Assembly: GCA_024346935.1 (NCBI GenBank)
Contig: AP024878.1
Span: 1,178,001-1,242,000, forward strand
Direction of reading: 5' to 3'
DNA: 64,000 bases
DNA from: Vibrio inusitatus
GTDB taxonomy: Bacteria > Pseudomonadota > Gammaproteobacteria > Enterobacterales > Vibrionaceae
Positions within the stretch are counted from its first letter, which is position 1, and every line of letters starts with the position of its first letter. The position numbers and the translations under genes were made by a program. The notes beneath the pieces are model-generated. The model did not search any database, was not told the DNA's origin, and saw only the letters and a list, made by a program, of their open reading frames with translations. Positions 1 through 9,036 of the stretch are shown piece by piece.

Positions 1-1
1 A

Positions 2-136
2 GTGAAACAAATTCAGAACGCAAAAGCGGCTGAGTTTTACGTAGTTGTAGCAAGTCTTCTAGCTGCTTTTTTAGAGTTAGAAGCCGTAGCATTGAGTGAG
101 CAGAGCATTGCTGTTCGTTCTAGTGAACTGGATTAG
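2..136 (+). CDS. C-terminal end of a TorD/DmsD-like chaperone (partial)
   Basis: An open frame entering from the left edge codes for about 44 residues and stops at a TAG. It is rich in Ala, Val and Leu helical residues, like the last helix of TorD-family chaperones. It ends 15 bases before a gene for a Tat-dependent peptide and just upstream of a Tat-dependent molybdoenzyme. TorD-like chaperones hold such cofactor-containing subunits in the cytoplasm until they are exported. The family call rests mainly on this operon position, because too little sequence is visible for motifs. The start lies outside the window. Confidence 0.55.
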   Translation: MKQIQNAKAAEFYVVVASLLAAFLELEAVALSEQSIAVRSSELD

Positions 137-151
137 GTTGAGGATGGAGTC

Positions 152-352
152 ATGAAAAACAACAAAGAAATTGATAGTCATCGTCGTAAAGCGTTAAAGG
201 CTTTAGGGGGTGGTGTTGTGGCAGGAGCAGTGCTTAGCACCGCGACAACAGCAGCTCAGGCGAACCCGATTGATGTGAATAACGAACAATCGAAAGATGA
301 ACCGGGGTACAAAGAAACCCAACATATCCGTGACTATTATGATTCACTTTAG
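152..352 (+). CDS. Formate dehydrogenase region Tat-target small protein
   Basis: This 66-residue protein begins with a charged stretch, a twin-arginine motif (His-Arg-Arg-Lys-Ala-Leu-Lys around residues 10-16), a small hydrophobic Gly/Ala/Val segment and an AQA-type cleavage site. A short acidic tail of about 28 residues follows. It matches the known family of small Tat-targeted proteins encoded just upstream of formate dehydrogenase alpha subunits (TIGR02811 type). It probably travels to the periplasm with the enzyme, but its exact role is unknown. The stop lies 12 bases before fdhA with an AGGAG-type site between, so the two are cotranscribed. Confidence 0.8.
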   Translation: MKNNKEIDSHRRKALKALGGGVVAGAVLSTATTAAQANPIDVNNEQSKDEPGYKETQHIRDYYDSL

Positions 353-364
353 GAGCCTAAAACT

Positions 365-3220
365 ATGAAACTAACCAAGCGCTCTGAAAGCACCTCAAAT
401 CCTGATCAAAAGTTCGGTGTTAGCCGTCGTACCTTCATGAAAAATTCATCGCTCGCCGCAGGTGGTGCTGTAGTGGGAGCCGGGATCTTTGCTCCAGGTA
501 TGATGAAAAAGGCACAAGCCAGCACTGAAAATGAAGACGTTAATGTCGAAATCAAACGTACTATCTGTTCTCACTGCTCTGTTGGGTGTGGTATCTATGC
601 AGAAGTGAAAAATGGGGTATGGACAGGCCAAGAGCCTGCATTTGACCATCCATTTAACCTTGGCGGACATTGCGCCAAGGGTGCGGCGCTGCGCGAACAT
701 GGTCGCGGTGAGAAACGCCTTAAGTATCCGATGAAGCTTGAGGGCGGTAAGTGGAAGAAAATGAGCTGGGACGAAGCCATCAATGAAATTGGCGATAAAG
801 CTCTACAAATTCGCAAAGAATCTGGACCAGATTCAGTGTATTGGCTGGGTAGTGCAAAGCACAACAACGAACAAGCTTACACATTTAGAAAGATGGCGTC
901 GCTTTGGGGTACTAACAACGTTGATCATCAAGCTCGTATTTGTCACTCCACTACTGTATCTGGGGTAGCCAATACTTGGGGTTATGGTGCGATGACCAAC
1001 TCTTTCAACGACATGCACAACTGTAAGTCGATGCTATTTATAGGCTCGAATCCTGCAGAGGCTCACCCAGTAGCCATGCAGCATATCTTGATAGCCAAAG
1101 AAAAGAACAACTGCAAAATAGTGGTTGCTGACCCTAGGCGTACGCGCACTGCAGCTAAGGCAAATCATTATGTTTCGCTTCGCCCAGGTACCGATGTTGC
1201 CTTTATTTGGGGCTTGTTGTGGCATATCTTCCAGAACAAATGGGAAGACCAAGAATTCATTCGTCAGCGTGTGTTTGGTATGGAAGAAATCCGTACTGAG
1301 GTAGCTAACTGGACTCCTGACAAGGTTGAGCGTGTGACTGGCGCCTCTGAAGAGCAAATGTACAAAACCGCGAAGATCTTAGCGGACAACCGCCCGGGTT
1401 GTATTGTTTGGTGTATGGGGGGGACTCAGCACACCACCGGTAATAACAATACTCGCGCATACTGTGTACTTGAGCTTGCTCTGGGTAACATGGGTAAATC
1501 GGGTGGGGGTGCAAACATCTTCCGTGGTCACGATAACGTACAGGGTGCAACAGACCTTGGCGTATTATCGCACACACTTCCAGGCTACTACGGCCTTGCA
1601 CCCGGTTCATGGAAACATTGGGCTAAGGTGTGGGATCTCGATTACAAGTGGATTGAAGAGCGCTTCGACCAAAACAAATACCGCGGCAAACTGCCAATGA
1701 ACAACATGGGTATCCCAGTATCCCGTTGGATAGATGGTGTTCTTGAGAACAAAGAGAATATTGAACAAAATGACAATATTCGCGCCATGTTCTATTGGGG
1801 GCACGCAGTAAACTCGCAAACACGTGGTCCAGAGATGCGTAAAGCGATGCAAAAGCTGGATATGATGGTTATCGTTGACCCATACCCAACGGTAGCAGGT
1901 GTTATGAATGACCGCACCGATGGCGTTTATTTGCTACCCGCGACGACTCAGTTTGAAACTCATGGTTCAGTAACCGCTTCAAACCGTTCGTTGCAATGGC
2001 GAGATCAGGTGATAGAACCACTATTCGAATCAAAACCTGATCATGAGATCATGTATCTCTTATCTAAAAAGCTTGGTTTTTCTGATCAGCTGTTCAAAAA
2101 CATTGAAGTTAAAGATAACCAGCCTGTTGTTGAGGACATTACCCGAGAATTCAATAAAGGCATGTGGACAATTGGCTATACAGGACAAAGCCCAGAACGC
2201 CTCAAAGAACACCAACAAAACTGGCACACCTTCCATAAAACCACATTGGCTGCTGAAGGCGGACCTGCGAACGGCGAAACCTATGGTCTACCTTGGCCTT
2301 GTTGGGGCACAGCCGAGATGAAGCACCCAGGCACTCATATTTTGTATGATACATCTAAGCCGGTTGCTGAGGGGGGCGGTAACTTCCGCGCACGCTTTGG
2401 CGTTGAGTTTGAGGGTGAAAACCTTCTGGCAGAAGACAGTTATTCTAAAGATTGTGAACTACAAGATGGTTTCCCAGAGTTTAGCGATAAGCTACTCAAA
2501 AGCTTAGGCTGGTGGGACGATCTTACTGCAGAAGAGAAAAGCGCTGCGGAGGGCAAAAACTGGAAAACTGACTTGTCTGGAGGCATCCAGCGTGTCGCAA
2601 TTAAGCATGGCTGTATTCCATTTGGTAATGCTAAGGCTCGTGCCGTCGTATGGACATTCCCTGACAGAGTGCCATTGCACCGTGAGCCGTTGTATACGCC
2701 TCGAAGAGATCTTGTGAAGGACTACCCAACTTGGGACGACAGTGAATCCATTTATCGCTTGCCTACCCTCTACAAGAGTATTCAGGATGTCGATAAGTCG
2801 AAGGAATACCCTATTGTTCTTACAACGGGTCGCTTGGTTGAGTACGAAGGAGGGGGCGAAGAAACACGTTCTAGCCCATGGCTAGCTGAGCTTCAACAAG
2901 AGATGTTTGTTGAGGTGAACCCTAAAGACGCGAATGACCTAGGCATCAAAGACGGTGACATGGTTTGGGTTGAAGGCGCCGAGAAAGGTAAAGTGTATGT
3001 AAAAGCTATGGTGACTCGACGAGTGACTCCAGGGCTTGCGTTCATGCCATTCCACTTCGGTGGTAAGTTCCAAGGTGAAGATCTTACTGAACGTTACCCG
3101 GAAGGCACGGTTCCTTATGTCATAGGTGAAGCTGCAAATACGGCAACAACCTATGGTTATGACCCAGTTACTCAGATGCAAGAAACCAAAGTAACTCTGT
3201 GTAATATTCGAAAAGCGTAA
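365..3220 (+). CDS. fdhA: Formate dehydrogenase alpha (catalytic molybdopterin) subunit, Cys form
   Basis: This 951-residue Mo/W-bis-MGD oxidoreductase oxidises formate to CO2 in the periplasm and passes electrons to FdhB and FdhC. A Tat signal (SRRTFMK, residues 20-26) and hydrophobic stretch lead the protein. A 4Fe-4S domain follows with Cys68, Cys71, Cys75 and Cys103. The active-site segment RICHSTTVSG places Cys193 where other formate dehydrogenases carry selenocysteine; the codon at 941-943 is TGT, so no recoding is needed. A C-terminal molybdopterin-dinucleotide-binding domain begins around residue 810. FdhB starts 13 bases downstream. The length is typical of the Shewanella/Vibrio respiratory type. 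Confidence 0.95.
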   Translation: MKLTKRSESTSNPDQKFGVSRRTFMKNSSLAAGGAVVGAGIFAPGMMKKAQASTENEDVNVEIKRTICSHCSVGCGIYAEVKNGVWTGQEPAFDHPFNLGGHCAKGAALREHGRGEKRLKYPMKLEGGKWKKMSWDEAINEIGDKALQIRKESGPDSVYWLGSAKHNNEQAYTFRKMASLWGTNNVDHQARICHSTTVSGVANTWGYGAMTNSFNDMHNCKSMLFIGSNPAEAHPVAMQHILIAKEKNNCKIVVADPRRTRTAAKANHYVSLRPGTDVAFIWGLLWHIFQNKWEDQEFIRQRVFGMEEIRTEVANWTPDKVERVTGASEEQMYKTAKILADNRPGCIVWCMGGTQHTTGNNNTRAYCVLELALGNMGKSGGGANIFRGHDNVQGATDLGVLSHTLPGYYGLAPGSWKHWAKVWDLDYKWIEERFDQNKYRGKLPMNNMGIPVSRWIDGVLENKENIEQNDNIRAMFYWGHAVNSQTRGPEMRKAMQKLDMMVIVDPYPTVAGVMNDRTDGVYLLPATTQFETHGSVTASNRSLQWRDQVIEPLFESKPDHEIMYLLSKKLGFSDQLFKNIEVKDNQPVVEDITREFNKGMWTIGYTGQSPERLKEHQQNWHTFHKTTLAAEGGPANGETYGLPWPCWGTAEMKHPGTHILYDTSKPVAEGGGNFRARFGVEFEGENLLAEDSYSKDCELQDGFPEFSDKLLKSLGWWDDLTAEEKSAAEGKNWKTDLSGGIQRVAIKHGCIPFGNAKARAVVWTFPDRVPLHREPLYTPRRDLVKDYPTWDDSESIYRLPTLYKSIQDVDKSKEYPIVLTTGRLVEYEGGGEETRSSPWLAELQQEMFVEVNPKDANDLGIKDGDMVWVEGAEKGKVYVKAMVTRRVTPGLAFMPFHFGGKFQGEDLTERYPEGTVPYVIGEAANTATTYGYDPVTQMQETKVTLCNIRKA

Positions 3221-3233
3221 GGAAACCTGAATT

Positions 3234-3842
3234 ATGGCTAGAATGAAATTTCTATGTGATACCAAGCGTTGTATCGAATGTAATGGTTGTGTCACTGCAT
3301 GTAAGAACGAAAACGATGATGCGCTAGAATGGGGCATTCAACGTCGCCGCGTAGTAACACTGAACGACGGTGAACCGGGTGAAAGCTCAATTTCTGTTGC
3401 GTGTATGCACTGTACCGATGCTCCGTGTATGGCAGTGTGTCCTGCAGACTGTTTTGAGTACACTGAAGATGGCATTGTACTGCACAACAAAGACCTCTGT
3501 ATTGGTTGTGGTTATTGCCTATTTGCTTGCCCATTTGGTGCACCACAATTCCCGCACACCTCAGCCTTTGGTGAGCGTGGCAAGATGGATAAGTGTACTT
3601 TCTGTGCGGGCGGTCCTGAGACAGAAAATGGCTCTGAAGAAGAGCGCGCGAAATACGGCGCAAACCGTATCGCAGAAGGCAAGTTGCCTATGTGTGCTGA
3701 GTTGTGTTCTACCAAGGCATTGCTTGCTGGTGATGCTGAAGTGGTCTCAGACATTTTCCGTCAACGTGTTGTTGAGCGCGGAGCAAAAGGCGCTGGATGG
3801 AGCGATGGTGAAGATATAGCGTTTGATGCGACCAAAAGCTAG
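3234..3842 (+). CDS. fdhB: Formate dehydrogenase beta subunit, 4Fe-4S ferredoxin type
   Basis: This 202-residue iron-sulfur subunit transfers electrons from FdhA to the cytochrome subunit. The first cluster motif is Cys13-x2-Cys16-x2-Cys19-x3-Cys23. Further Cys groups follow (CMHCTDAPCMAVCP, CIGCGYCLFACPFG, and CTFC plus a later CAELC), giving the four cubane clusters usual in FDH3B/FdnH-like proteins. There is no export signal of its own, which fits hitch-hiking with the Tat-exported alpha subunit. It lies in tight operon spacing between fdhA and fdhC. Confidence 0.93.
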   Translation: MARMKFLCDTKRCIECNGCVTACKNENDDALEWGIQRRRVVTLNDGEPGESSISVACMHCTDAPCMAVCPADCFEYTEDGIVLHNKDLCIGCGYCLFACPFGAPQFPHTSAFGERGKMDKCTFCAGGPETENGSEEERAKYGANRIAEGKLPMCAELCSTKALLAGDAEVVSDIFRQRVVERGAKGAGWSDGEDIAFDATKS

Positions 3843-3859
3843 GTAGAGGGAGCAATCAG

Positions 3860-4897
3860 ATGCAGTTAGCGAAACAATGGACTTTGTTGCTGTTAACAGT
3901 GTTCGCCAGTGTTTTGATGCTAGTGAGTACATCGAGCTATGCAGCAGAGCAAAAAGCCAACACCGCAGCAGAAAAAGAAATAGTGCAATTGGCTGGTGCA
4001 GACTATTGGCGAGATGTGAAAGGAGGCGTTGAGGGTACAACAACCTCAAAGTCTCCTGAACATGGTGTGCTAATTAGTGTGCCTGGACAAACGTGGTTTA
4101 TTTTAAAAGAGAAGTGGATGTCTCCAGCGGCGGCGGTCGCTATCTTTGGCAGTATCATGATGGTGGTATTAGCATACTTCCTAGTTGGGCCATTGATGTT
4201 AAGTAAGCCGCGTACGGGCAGAAAGCTTAACCGCTGGTCTCGAATGGATAGGGCGCTTCACTGGACAATGGCATTTACCTTTTTGACGCTCTCATTTAGT
4301 GGGTTAATGCTGGTTTATGGCAAGCACTTTTTGAAGCCGTTTATCCCGACGGAGTTATGGGGGTTGGTCATTATGACGGCCAAGCAATACCATAACTACA
4401 TAGGACCTATTTTCTATATCTTACTTATTTTCATCTTAGTGAAATGGTGGCGTAAATCTATTTTCAATAAAACCGATATGCAATGGTTCATGAAAATGGG
4501 GGGCATGGTAGGCAAGCATAAAGGAACTCATCCATCGGCGGGCTTCTCTAATGCCGGTGAAAAAGTTATCTATTGGCTGTTGATTGTTTTTGGCGCAGTA
4601 GCGGCAACCAGTGGCGTTATTCTAGATTTTCCAATCTTTGACCAAACCCGTCGCGATATGGAGATTGCCAATCTAGTCCACATGATCTCAGCCTTAATAC
4701 TGATTTGTGGTTTTGTGTTCCATATCTATATTGGTTTGTTTGGTATGGAAGGTGCACTTGAAGGCATGGTTACCGGTAAAGTTGATGAAACCTGGGCTAA
4801 AGAGCACCATGACTTATGGTATGAAGAGGTGAAAGATCAATTGGAAGATGCCCCTGTTAAGGGAGCCAATAAGAAGGATGGGGTGAGCAATGAATGA
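3860..4897 (+). CDS. fdhC: Formate dehydrogenase gamma subunit, cytochrome b556 type
   Basis: This 345-residue integral membrane protein anchors the complex and passes electrons to the quinone pool through two b hemes. It has an N-terminal signal peptide (cleavage after SSYAA near residue 29). A periplasmic segment follows with a WRDVKGG...EGTTT pattern seen in long gamma subunits, then a first membrane helix near residue 90. The cytochrome b561-like core has candidate heme-ligand His residues in MDRALHWTMAF, KQYHNYIGP and NLVHMISA. The acidic C-terminal tail is cytoplasmic. It overlaps the next gene by 8 bases. Confidence 0.92.
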   Translation: MQLAKQWTLLLLTVFASVLMLVSTSSYAAEQKANTAAEKEIVQLAGADYWRDVKGGVEGTTTSKSPEHGVLISVPGQTWFILKEKWMSPAAAVAIFGSIMMVVLAYFLVGPLMLSKPRTGRKLNRWSRMDRALHWTMAFTFLTLSFSGLMLVYGKHFLKPFIPTELWGLVIMTAKQYHNYIGPIFYILLIFILVKWWRKSIFNKTDMQWFMKMGGMVGKHKGTHPSAGFSNAGEKVIYWLLIVFGAVAATSGVILDFPIFDQTRRDMEIANLVHMISALILICGFVFHIYIGLFGMEGALEGMVTGKVDETWAKEHHDLWYEEVKDQLEDAPVKGANKKDGVSNE

Positions 4898-5318
4898 TCA
4901 TCATAAAGGCATTTGGTGGGCTTATATAGGCAGTATTCTTACTCCATTTACCTTGTTATTGTCGGGCGTTATCGCAATTGTGTATGCTGGATATCGTTTA
5001 GATAAGGATGAAGACAGCGATGTGGTGATCTCTCACTACTACAGCTTGATCAGAAACTTCTTTTTGTTTTTGACCTTTTTTGTGGTGTTGATTGTTACCG
5101 TCGCGACTTCAAACGGTGTGCTTATCGGGGTTAACGATTATTGGGCTCGGAACAGTGCACTGGTTGAGATCGCGCATTTTATCCCAATTGCGGGTGGCGT
5201 CATTTCAGCCATAGCGATTGCGGTATGGTTTGTTCGAATGTTCAGAGGCATGCGTTTATTGAAAGAGAATAAGCCTGTAGTTCAAGCAAAGTCGCTTCAC
5301 CAGTTTTCTCAGACTTAA
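4890..5318 (+). CDS. Small membrane protein of the formate dehydrogenase operon (DUF4870/Tic20-like)
   Basis: The product has 142 residues with about three hydrophobic segments. Its layout resembles DUF4870/Tic20-like proteins: a first helix pair, the motif SHYYSLIRNFF, then a last helix followed by VRMFRGMRLLKENKPV, like the WxxRxxRGLxxxNxGKP ending of that family. The start overlaps fdhC, so it is translated with the operon. A similar gene is known at the end of formate dehydrogenase operons in related bacteria, with no proven function. An assembly or membrane-insertion role is possible but unproven. Confidence 0.65.
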   Translation: MNDHHKGIWWAYIGSILTPFTLLLSGVIAIVYAGYRLDKDEDSDVVISHYYSLIRNFFLFLTFFVVLIVTVATSNGVLIGVNDYWARNSALVEIAHFIPIAGGVISAIAIAVWFVRMFRGMRLLKENKPVVQAKSLHQFSQT

Positions 5319-5345
5319 CATTGAATTGATAACGCTAAAAAACAA

Positions 5346-5377
5346 AAACACCAGTGCAATTCACTGGTGTTTTTTTA
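5346..5377 (+). terminator. Rho-independent terminator of the formate dehydrogenase operon
   Basis: An 8-9 bp stem (ACACCAGTG / CACTGGTGT) with a short loop is followed by seven T, 28 bases after the last gene of the operon. Confidence 0.88.
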
Positions 5378-5435
5378 TGCTTACGGTGACAGTACCTATT
5401 GAAGGATTGGGCAGTATCCAAGTTTTCGAAGAGCT

Positions 5436-5537
5436 AGATTCCGGCTTAAAGACTGCCGGAATGACGAGGGTCAGGCATATCGTACAGACTACACACCGTC
5501 ATCCTAGAATTTACGTAGTAAATATCTAGGATCTTAG
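5436..5537. repeat. Solitary copy of the TCCGGC / TCCTAG two-hairpin intergenic repeat
   Basis: Two hairpins sit side by side: ATTCCGGC...GCCGGAAT followed by GACG, then CGTCATCCTAGA...TCTAGGAT. Both modules are nearly identical, in reverse complement, to the modules of the tandem array at 23.4-24.0 kb. Read on the minus strand, the order is TCCTAG module, linker, TCCGGC module. No gene is seen in this 260-base gap. Confidence 0.8.
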
Positions 5538-5581
5538 AGAAGACATTCCTGGCTTAGGCACATCCTAAGACTCAGCAACAC

Positions 5582-6811
5582 TTAAGCGCTTCTCAGCTTC
5601 CTCTGAAATTGCTTGATACTCTTCTTACTATTGGTACGTCGATTCGCTTTTTTATCTCTTGGTGTGCGCTTACTTTGTCCAGAAGAAGGCTTGTCTGTAA
5701 CAGGGAAGCCTTCTAGGTCTTCAAGAGGAAGCTCGCGTTGAGTCAGCTGACGTATAGCGCTCAAGTATTCGGTTTCGCCATGACACACTAAAGAGATAGC
5801 GACACCGTGTTCGCCTGCACGTGCTGTGCGTCCAACGCGGTGAACATAAACCTCTGCGTTTGAAGGTAGTTCAAAGTTAATGACAACTGGCAGGCGTTGC
5901 ACGTGGATGCCTCGCGCTAGCAAATCAGTCGCAATGAGCACATGGACCTTTTGTTGTTTAAACAGCTCTAACGTCTCTTCGCGCTCTTGCTGAGATTTAT
6001 TACCATGCAAAGCCGCAACTGAAATTCCTGCTTTCGTTAACTTTTTAGTCAATGCGTCAGCGTTATCTTTAGCACCGATAAACACTAAGACCTGCGACCA
6101 GTTATGTTGCTTCAATTGAGAAATCAAAGCATTGGTCTTATTGCCTTTGTTAACTAGATAGAGCGTTTCTTCAATACCCTGAACAACACTATTGGCTACG
6201 TTGGTCTGTATACGTTGTGGCGTATGCAGTAATCCCTTTGCCTGCGTTTCTAGCTTTTCCGAGAAGGTAGCTGAGAACATCAAGGTCTGACGCTTTGGTG
6301 GAAGAAGAGATACGATCTCTTGAATATCAGGCCAAAAGCCCATATCTAATAATCGGTCTGCTTCATCTAACACTAATGAGGTAAGTCTGCTGACGTTAAT
6401 TGAATGATCGTTTAATAGATCCAGCAGTCTTCCTGGAGTCGCAACCAATATTTCAGGTGTTAAGAGCAGTTGCTCTTTTTGCCACTCTTTATCAATTCCG
6501 CCACACAAAGAGAGAGCGGTGATATCGACGGTGTTGGCATACGGTTCAAGGGTTTCGCACACCTGAGCTGCAAGCTCTCGAGTAGGCACAAGAATGATGG
6601 CTTGAGTACTACAAGGTTGCAGCTTTACCTGCTCAAGTATGGCAAGTCCATACGCCAGTGTTTTACCACTGCCTGTTTGAGCAATAGCGAGCACATCTTG
6701 ACGTCCTATGATTGCAGGGATGGCTTGGCCTTGAATCTCGGTAGGCTTAGTGAAATTGGCCTGCAAAGTTTCAGTTAGCTCAGAGCATAGGGATAACTGT
6801 GAAAACGACAT
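5582..6811 (-). CDS. DEAD-box ATP-dependent RNA helicase (RhlE-like)
   Basis: This 409-residue SF2 RNA helicase should unwind short RNA duplexes, for example in ribosome assembly or mRNA turnover. The order of motifs is complete: Q motif (FTKPTEIQGQAIPAI), AQTGSGKT, PTRELA, TPGRLLD, DEAD, SAT, then RG...HRVGRTARAG. The tail is short and very basic (KRTPRDKKANRR), typical of RNA-binding extensions. The frame is open 27 codons upstream, but the ATG at 6811 places the Q motif at the normal distance. It lies two bases beyond the stop of yehS, so the two genes are cotranscribed. Confidence 0.9.
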   Translation of the reverse strand: MSFSQLSLCSELTETLQANFTKPTEIQGQAIPAIIGRQDVLAIAQTGSGKTLAYGLAILEQVKLQPCSTQAIILVPTRELAAQVCETLEPYANTVDITALSLCGGIDKEWQKEQLLLTPEILVATPGRLLDLLNDHSINVSRLTSLVLDEADRLLDMGFWPDIQEIVSLLPPKRQTLMFSATFSEKLETQAKGLLHTPQRIQTNVANSVVQGIEETLYLVNKGNKTNALISQLKQHNWSQVLVFIGAKDNADALTKKLTKAGISVAALHGNKSQQEREETLELFKQQKVHVLIATDLLARGIHVQRLPVVINFELPSNAEVYVHRVGRTARAGEHGVAISLVCHGETEYLSAIRQLTQRELPLEDLEGFPVTDKPSSGQSKRTPRDKKANRRTNSKKSIKQFQRKLRSA

Positions 6812-6813
6812 AA

Positions 6814-7290
6814 TCAATCTTGGGTAGTGCTGTTCGGGCGCAGTTGAAGTTGAAGACCCATTAAGAAATTGCGCAGGATCTGGTCTTGGCATTCTCGGTA
6901 ATGCTTGTTGTCAGGCTTTCTGAAAAAAGCACTTAACTCGTGTTTACTGAGTCTAAAGTCGACAAGTTTTAATGTATCAAGAATGTCTTCAGCCTTCATA
7001 TTCATGGCGATACGAAGCTTCATAAAAATCATGTTGTTAGTAAGACGAGACTCTGGCTCTGGCTGAGCCCCTTCGCGTTTACCGCGTTTTTGATTGATAA
7101 GGCCATTAAGAAATTGAGCTAGTTCTTTGTCGATGATTTTGCAAAAAGAGTCATCTTCTTCTTTCTTTAGCCAATTAATCACCTGTTCACGGGAGACCGT
7201 AAGGTCAGCTGCGTTAAACACCTCAATCATATCGGCATCATTGAAATCGAAGGTGTAGCGGATACGGCGCAAAATATCGTTGTTAGTCAA
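6814..7290 (-). CDS. yehS: DUF1456 protein YehS, probable TTG start
   Basis: The product is about 158 residues with two tandem DUF1456 repeats: TNNDILRRIRYTFDF...VSREQVINWLKKE, then NNMIFMKLRIAMNMK...LSKHELSAFFRK. No biochemical role is established for YehS. The family normally begins L-S/T-N-N-D-I-L-R-R, and here that position is a TTG at 7288-7290 with AGGAA five bases upstream. The only in-frame ATG lies 15 codons further up and gives an atypical leader. The TTG start also gives the usual family length. The DEAD-box helicase gene follows directly. Confidence 0.85.
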   Translation of the reverse strand: MTNNDILRRIRYTFDFNDADMIEVFNAADLTVSREQVINWLKKEEDDSFCKIIDKELAQFLNGLINQKRGKREGAQPEPESRLTNNMIFMKLRIAMNMKAEDILDTLKLVDFRLSKHELSAFFRKPDNKHYRECQDQILRNFLMGLQLQLRPNSTTQD

Positions 7291-7446
7291 AATAGTTCCT
7301 AATGGAGTTAAGTTAAGGGTGCAAATGGCGTGCACCTTAACACAGACAATTGAATCAATATAAATATTAGTTTGTGATTATGGTTATTGTGTAAAAAATA
7401 CCAGTGACGTGTAATGAGCAATCGAAGATAAAGAGGTAACAAACCA

Positions 7447-7860
7447 ATGCGAGTAGAGATTGTAAATTGGCAATCAAAAGATGAGATTTTTCTTGTTCGA
7501 AATACCGTGTTTACCGCAGAGCAGGGCATAGATACTCATCTAGATTTTGATGGTCAAGATGAGTCAGCGATACATGCAATTATCTATGATAACGATGAAC
7601 CCGTCGCAACTGGGCGCATGTTAGAAGATGGTCACATAGGTCGTATCGCTGTGCTTATCAGTCATAGAGGCAAGGGATTGGGCACTATCATAGTGGAGGC
7701 TATGATTGATGAAGCTCGTAATAGGAATTTTACAAAAGTGTATCTAGGTGCTCAGGTACATGCGTTGGATTTCTATCAAAAATTGAGGTTTGAATCGATA
7801 GGAGAGCGCTACGAAGAGGTAGGCATAGAACACCAAACGATGCAGTTGAGTTTAAACTAA
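7447..7860 (+). CDS. GNAT family N-acetyltransferase
   Basis: This 137-residue single-domain acetyltransferase has the acetyl-CoA pyrophosphate-binding signature IGRIAVLISHRGKGLGTIIVEAM around residues 64-86. The late strand-helix ALDFYQKLRFESIGERYEEVGIEHQTM is like the ElaA/YjcF subgroup. The N-terminal motif VRNTVFTAEQGI is also typical of that subgroup. The substrate is unknown. An AGGTAAC site precedes the ATG. It is divergent from yehS and appears to be a single-gene unit. Confidence 0.88.
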   Translation: MRVEIVNWQSKDEIFLVRNTVFTAEQGIDTHLDFDGQDESAIHAIIYDNDEPVATGRMLEDGHIGRIAVLISHRGKGLGTIIVEAMIDEARNRNFTKVYLGAQVHALDFYQKLRFESIGERYEEVGIEHQTMQLSLN

Positions 7861-8027
7861 AATTTCCACATAAACTGTCTAAAGCTACATTTAGTAAAAC
7901 TAGCGTCACATTCAGCCAATCAATATTTTGACTTGTGATAGTCCACTAGTAAGGTATATGCGACGATATGGGTAAATATGAACAATAATAACCCAGTCGT
8001 TTTGGACTATTAATCAAGGAGATGGTT

Positions 8028-8954
8028 GTGTTTAAACGAAACTTAATGTTGGCTTTAGCGTGTTTACTGCCCCTATCAGTAAGTGCTGCAAACTATTCAA
8101 TTGGTACCGGAGGTCAAAGCGGTATCTATTATCCATTTGGCGGTGCATTAGCAAAAGTCTGGTCTGAGCATGTGGCAGATGTGAATGCAAAAGCAGAAGT
8201 CACAGCGGCTTCAGTAGAAAATACCATCAAGGTTGTACGCGGCGATATGATTGCAGGGATTGCAATGGGTAACGTGGTATTAGATGCCTACAATGGTCAG
8301 GGTAAATTCCCTTCAAAAATGCCAGTGAAGACGCTTTTTGCTCTTTACCCAAATCTAGTTCATACCCTTACTCTAGAAAAATCTGGCATCAACTCTCTAT
8401 CTGATCTAAAAGGCAAGCGTGTATCCTTAGGTGCTCCGGGCAGTGGCACGGCAGTAACGTCAGCAGCACTTCTTGAGTCTATTGGTATTGATGTTAAAAA
8501 AGACATTAATGCGGTATACCTAAACTATTCAGAAACCACAAATGCACTGGCTAATGGCCAGGTAGATGCAGGTTTTATCGTTGGCGGTCAAGGTGTTGGT
8601 GCGGTAACGCAAGTAGCTTTAACGCATAAAATCAAAGTCCTCTCTATCACGGATGAAGAAAGCCAAGCATTTGTAACGGCTAACCCTGCATACAGCTCTT
8701 ATGATATTCCAGCGGACGTTTACAATAACGTCGGTGAAGTCTCTACGCTAAGTGTTTGGAACGTATTGGTGGTTAACGCAAATATGGATGATGATATGGC
8801 GTACAACCTAACGAAAGCGGCCTATGAGAATATGGGTGATATTCGTAAGGTAGTTAAGATGGCTGAAATGACGACTCCAGAGAACGCGTCTCGCCTGCAA
8901 GGTGTGCCTCTACACCCTGGTGCGAAAAAGTACCTAGACTCTGTTTCTAAGTAA
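8028..8954 (+). CDS. TAXI family TRAP transporter solute-binding protein
   Basis: This ~308-residue periplasmic binding protein has a Sec signal peptide (about 20 residues, ending VSAAN). The family hallmark follows: IGTGGQSGIYYPFGGALAKVW near the mature N-terminus, then VENTIKVVRGDMIAGIAMGN and KGKRVSLGAPGSGTAVTS. It should capture an organic acid or similar solute for the fused membrane subunit encoded next. The ATG at 8022 directly abuts the AAGGAG ribosome site, whereas the GTG at 8028 lies six bases after it, so GTG is preferred. Confidence 0.9.
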   Translation: MFKRNLMLALACLLPLSVSAANYSIGTGGQSGIYYPFGGALAKVWSEHVADVNAKAEVTAASVENTIKVVRGDMIAGIAMGNVVLDAYNGQGKFPSKMPVKTLFALYPNLVHTLTLEKSGINSLSDLKGKRVSLGAPGSGTAVTSAALLESIGIDVKKDINAVYLNYSETTNALANGQVDAGFIVGGQGVGAVTQVALTHKIKVLSITDEESQAFVTANPAYSSYDIPADVYNNVGEVSTLSVWNVLVVNANMDDDMAYNLTKAAYENMGDIRKVVKMAEMTTPENASRLQGVPLHPGAKKYLDSVSK

Positions 8955-8966
8955 AATCATCTAATA

Positions 8967-8995
8967 AAAAAGCAAGCGTGATGCTTGCTTTTTTG
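8967..8995 (+). terminator. Terminator or attenuator between the TAXI binding protein and permease genes
   Basis: A GCAAGC-TGAT-GCTTGC-type stem flanked by A and T runs ends in TTTTTT. Its place between two genes of one transporter suggests partial termination, which would give more binding protein than permease. Confidence 0.75.
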
Positions 8996-9036
8996 TGCTT
9001 ACAACTCTTATCTATTTTTTTCTTTCAGGCGCCGTT

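Noticed and set aside
5326..5529. 67-codon frame after the formate dehydrogenase operon
   Set aside because: It spans a terminator and the hairpin repeat and has no ribosome site.
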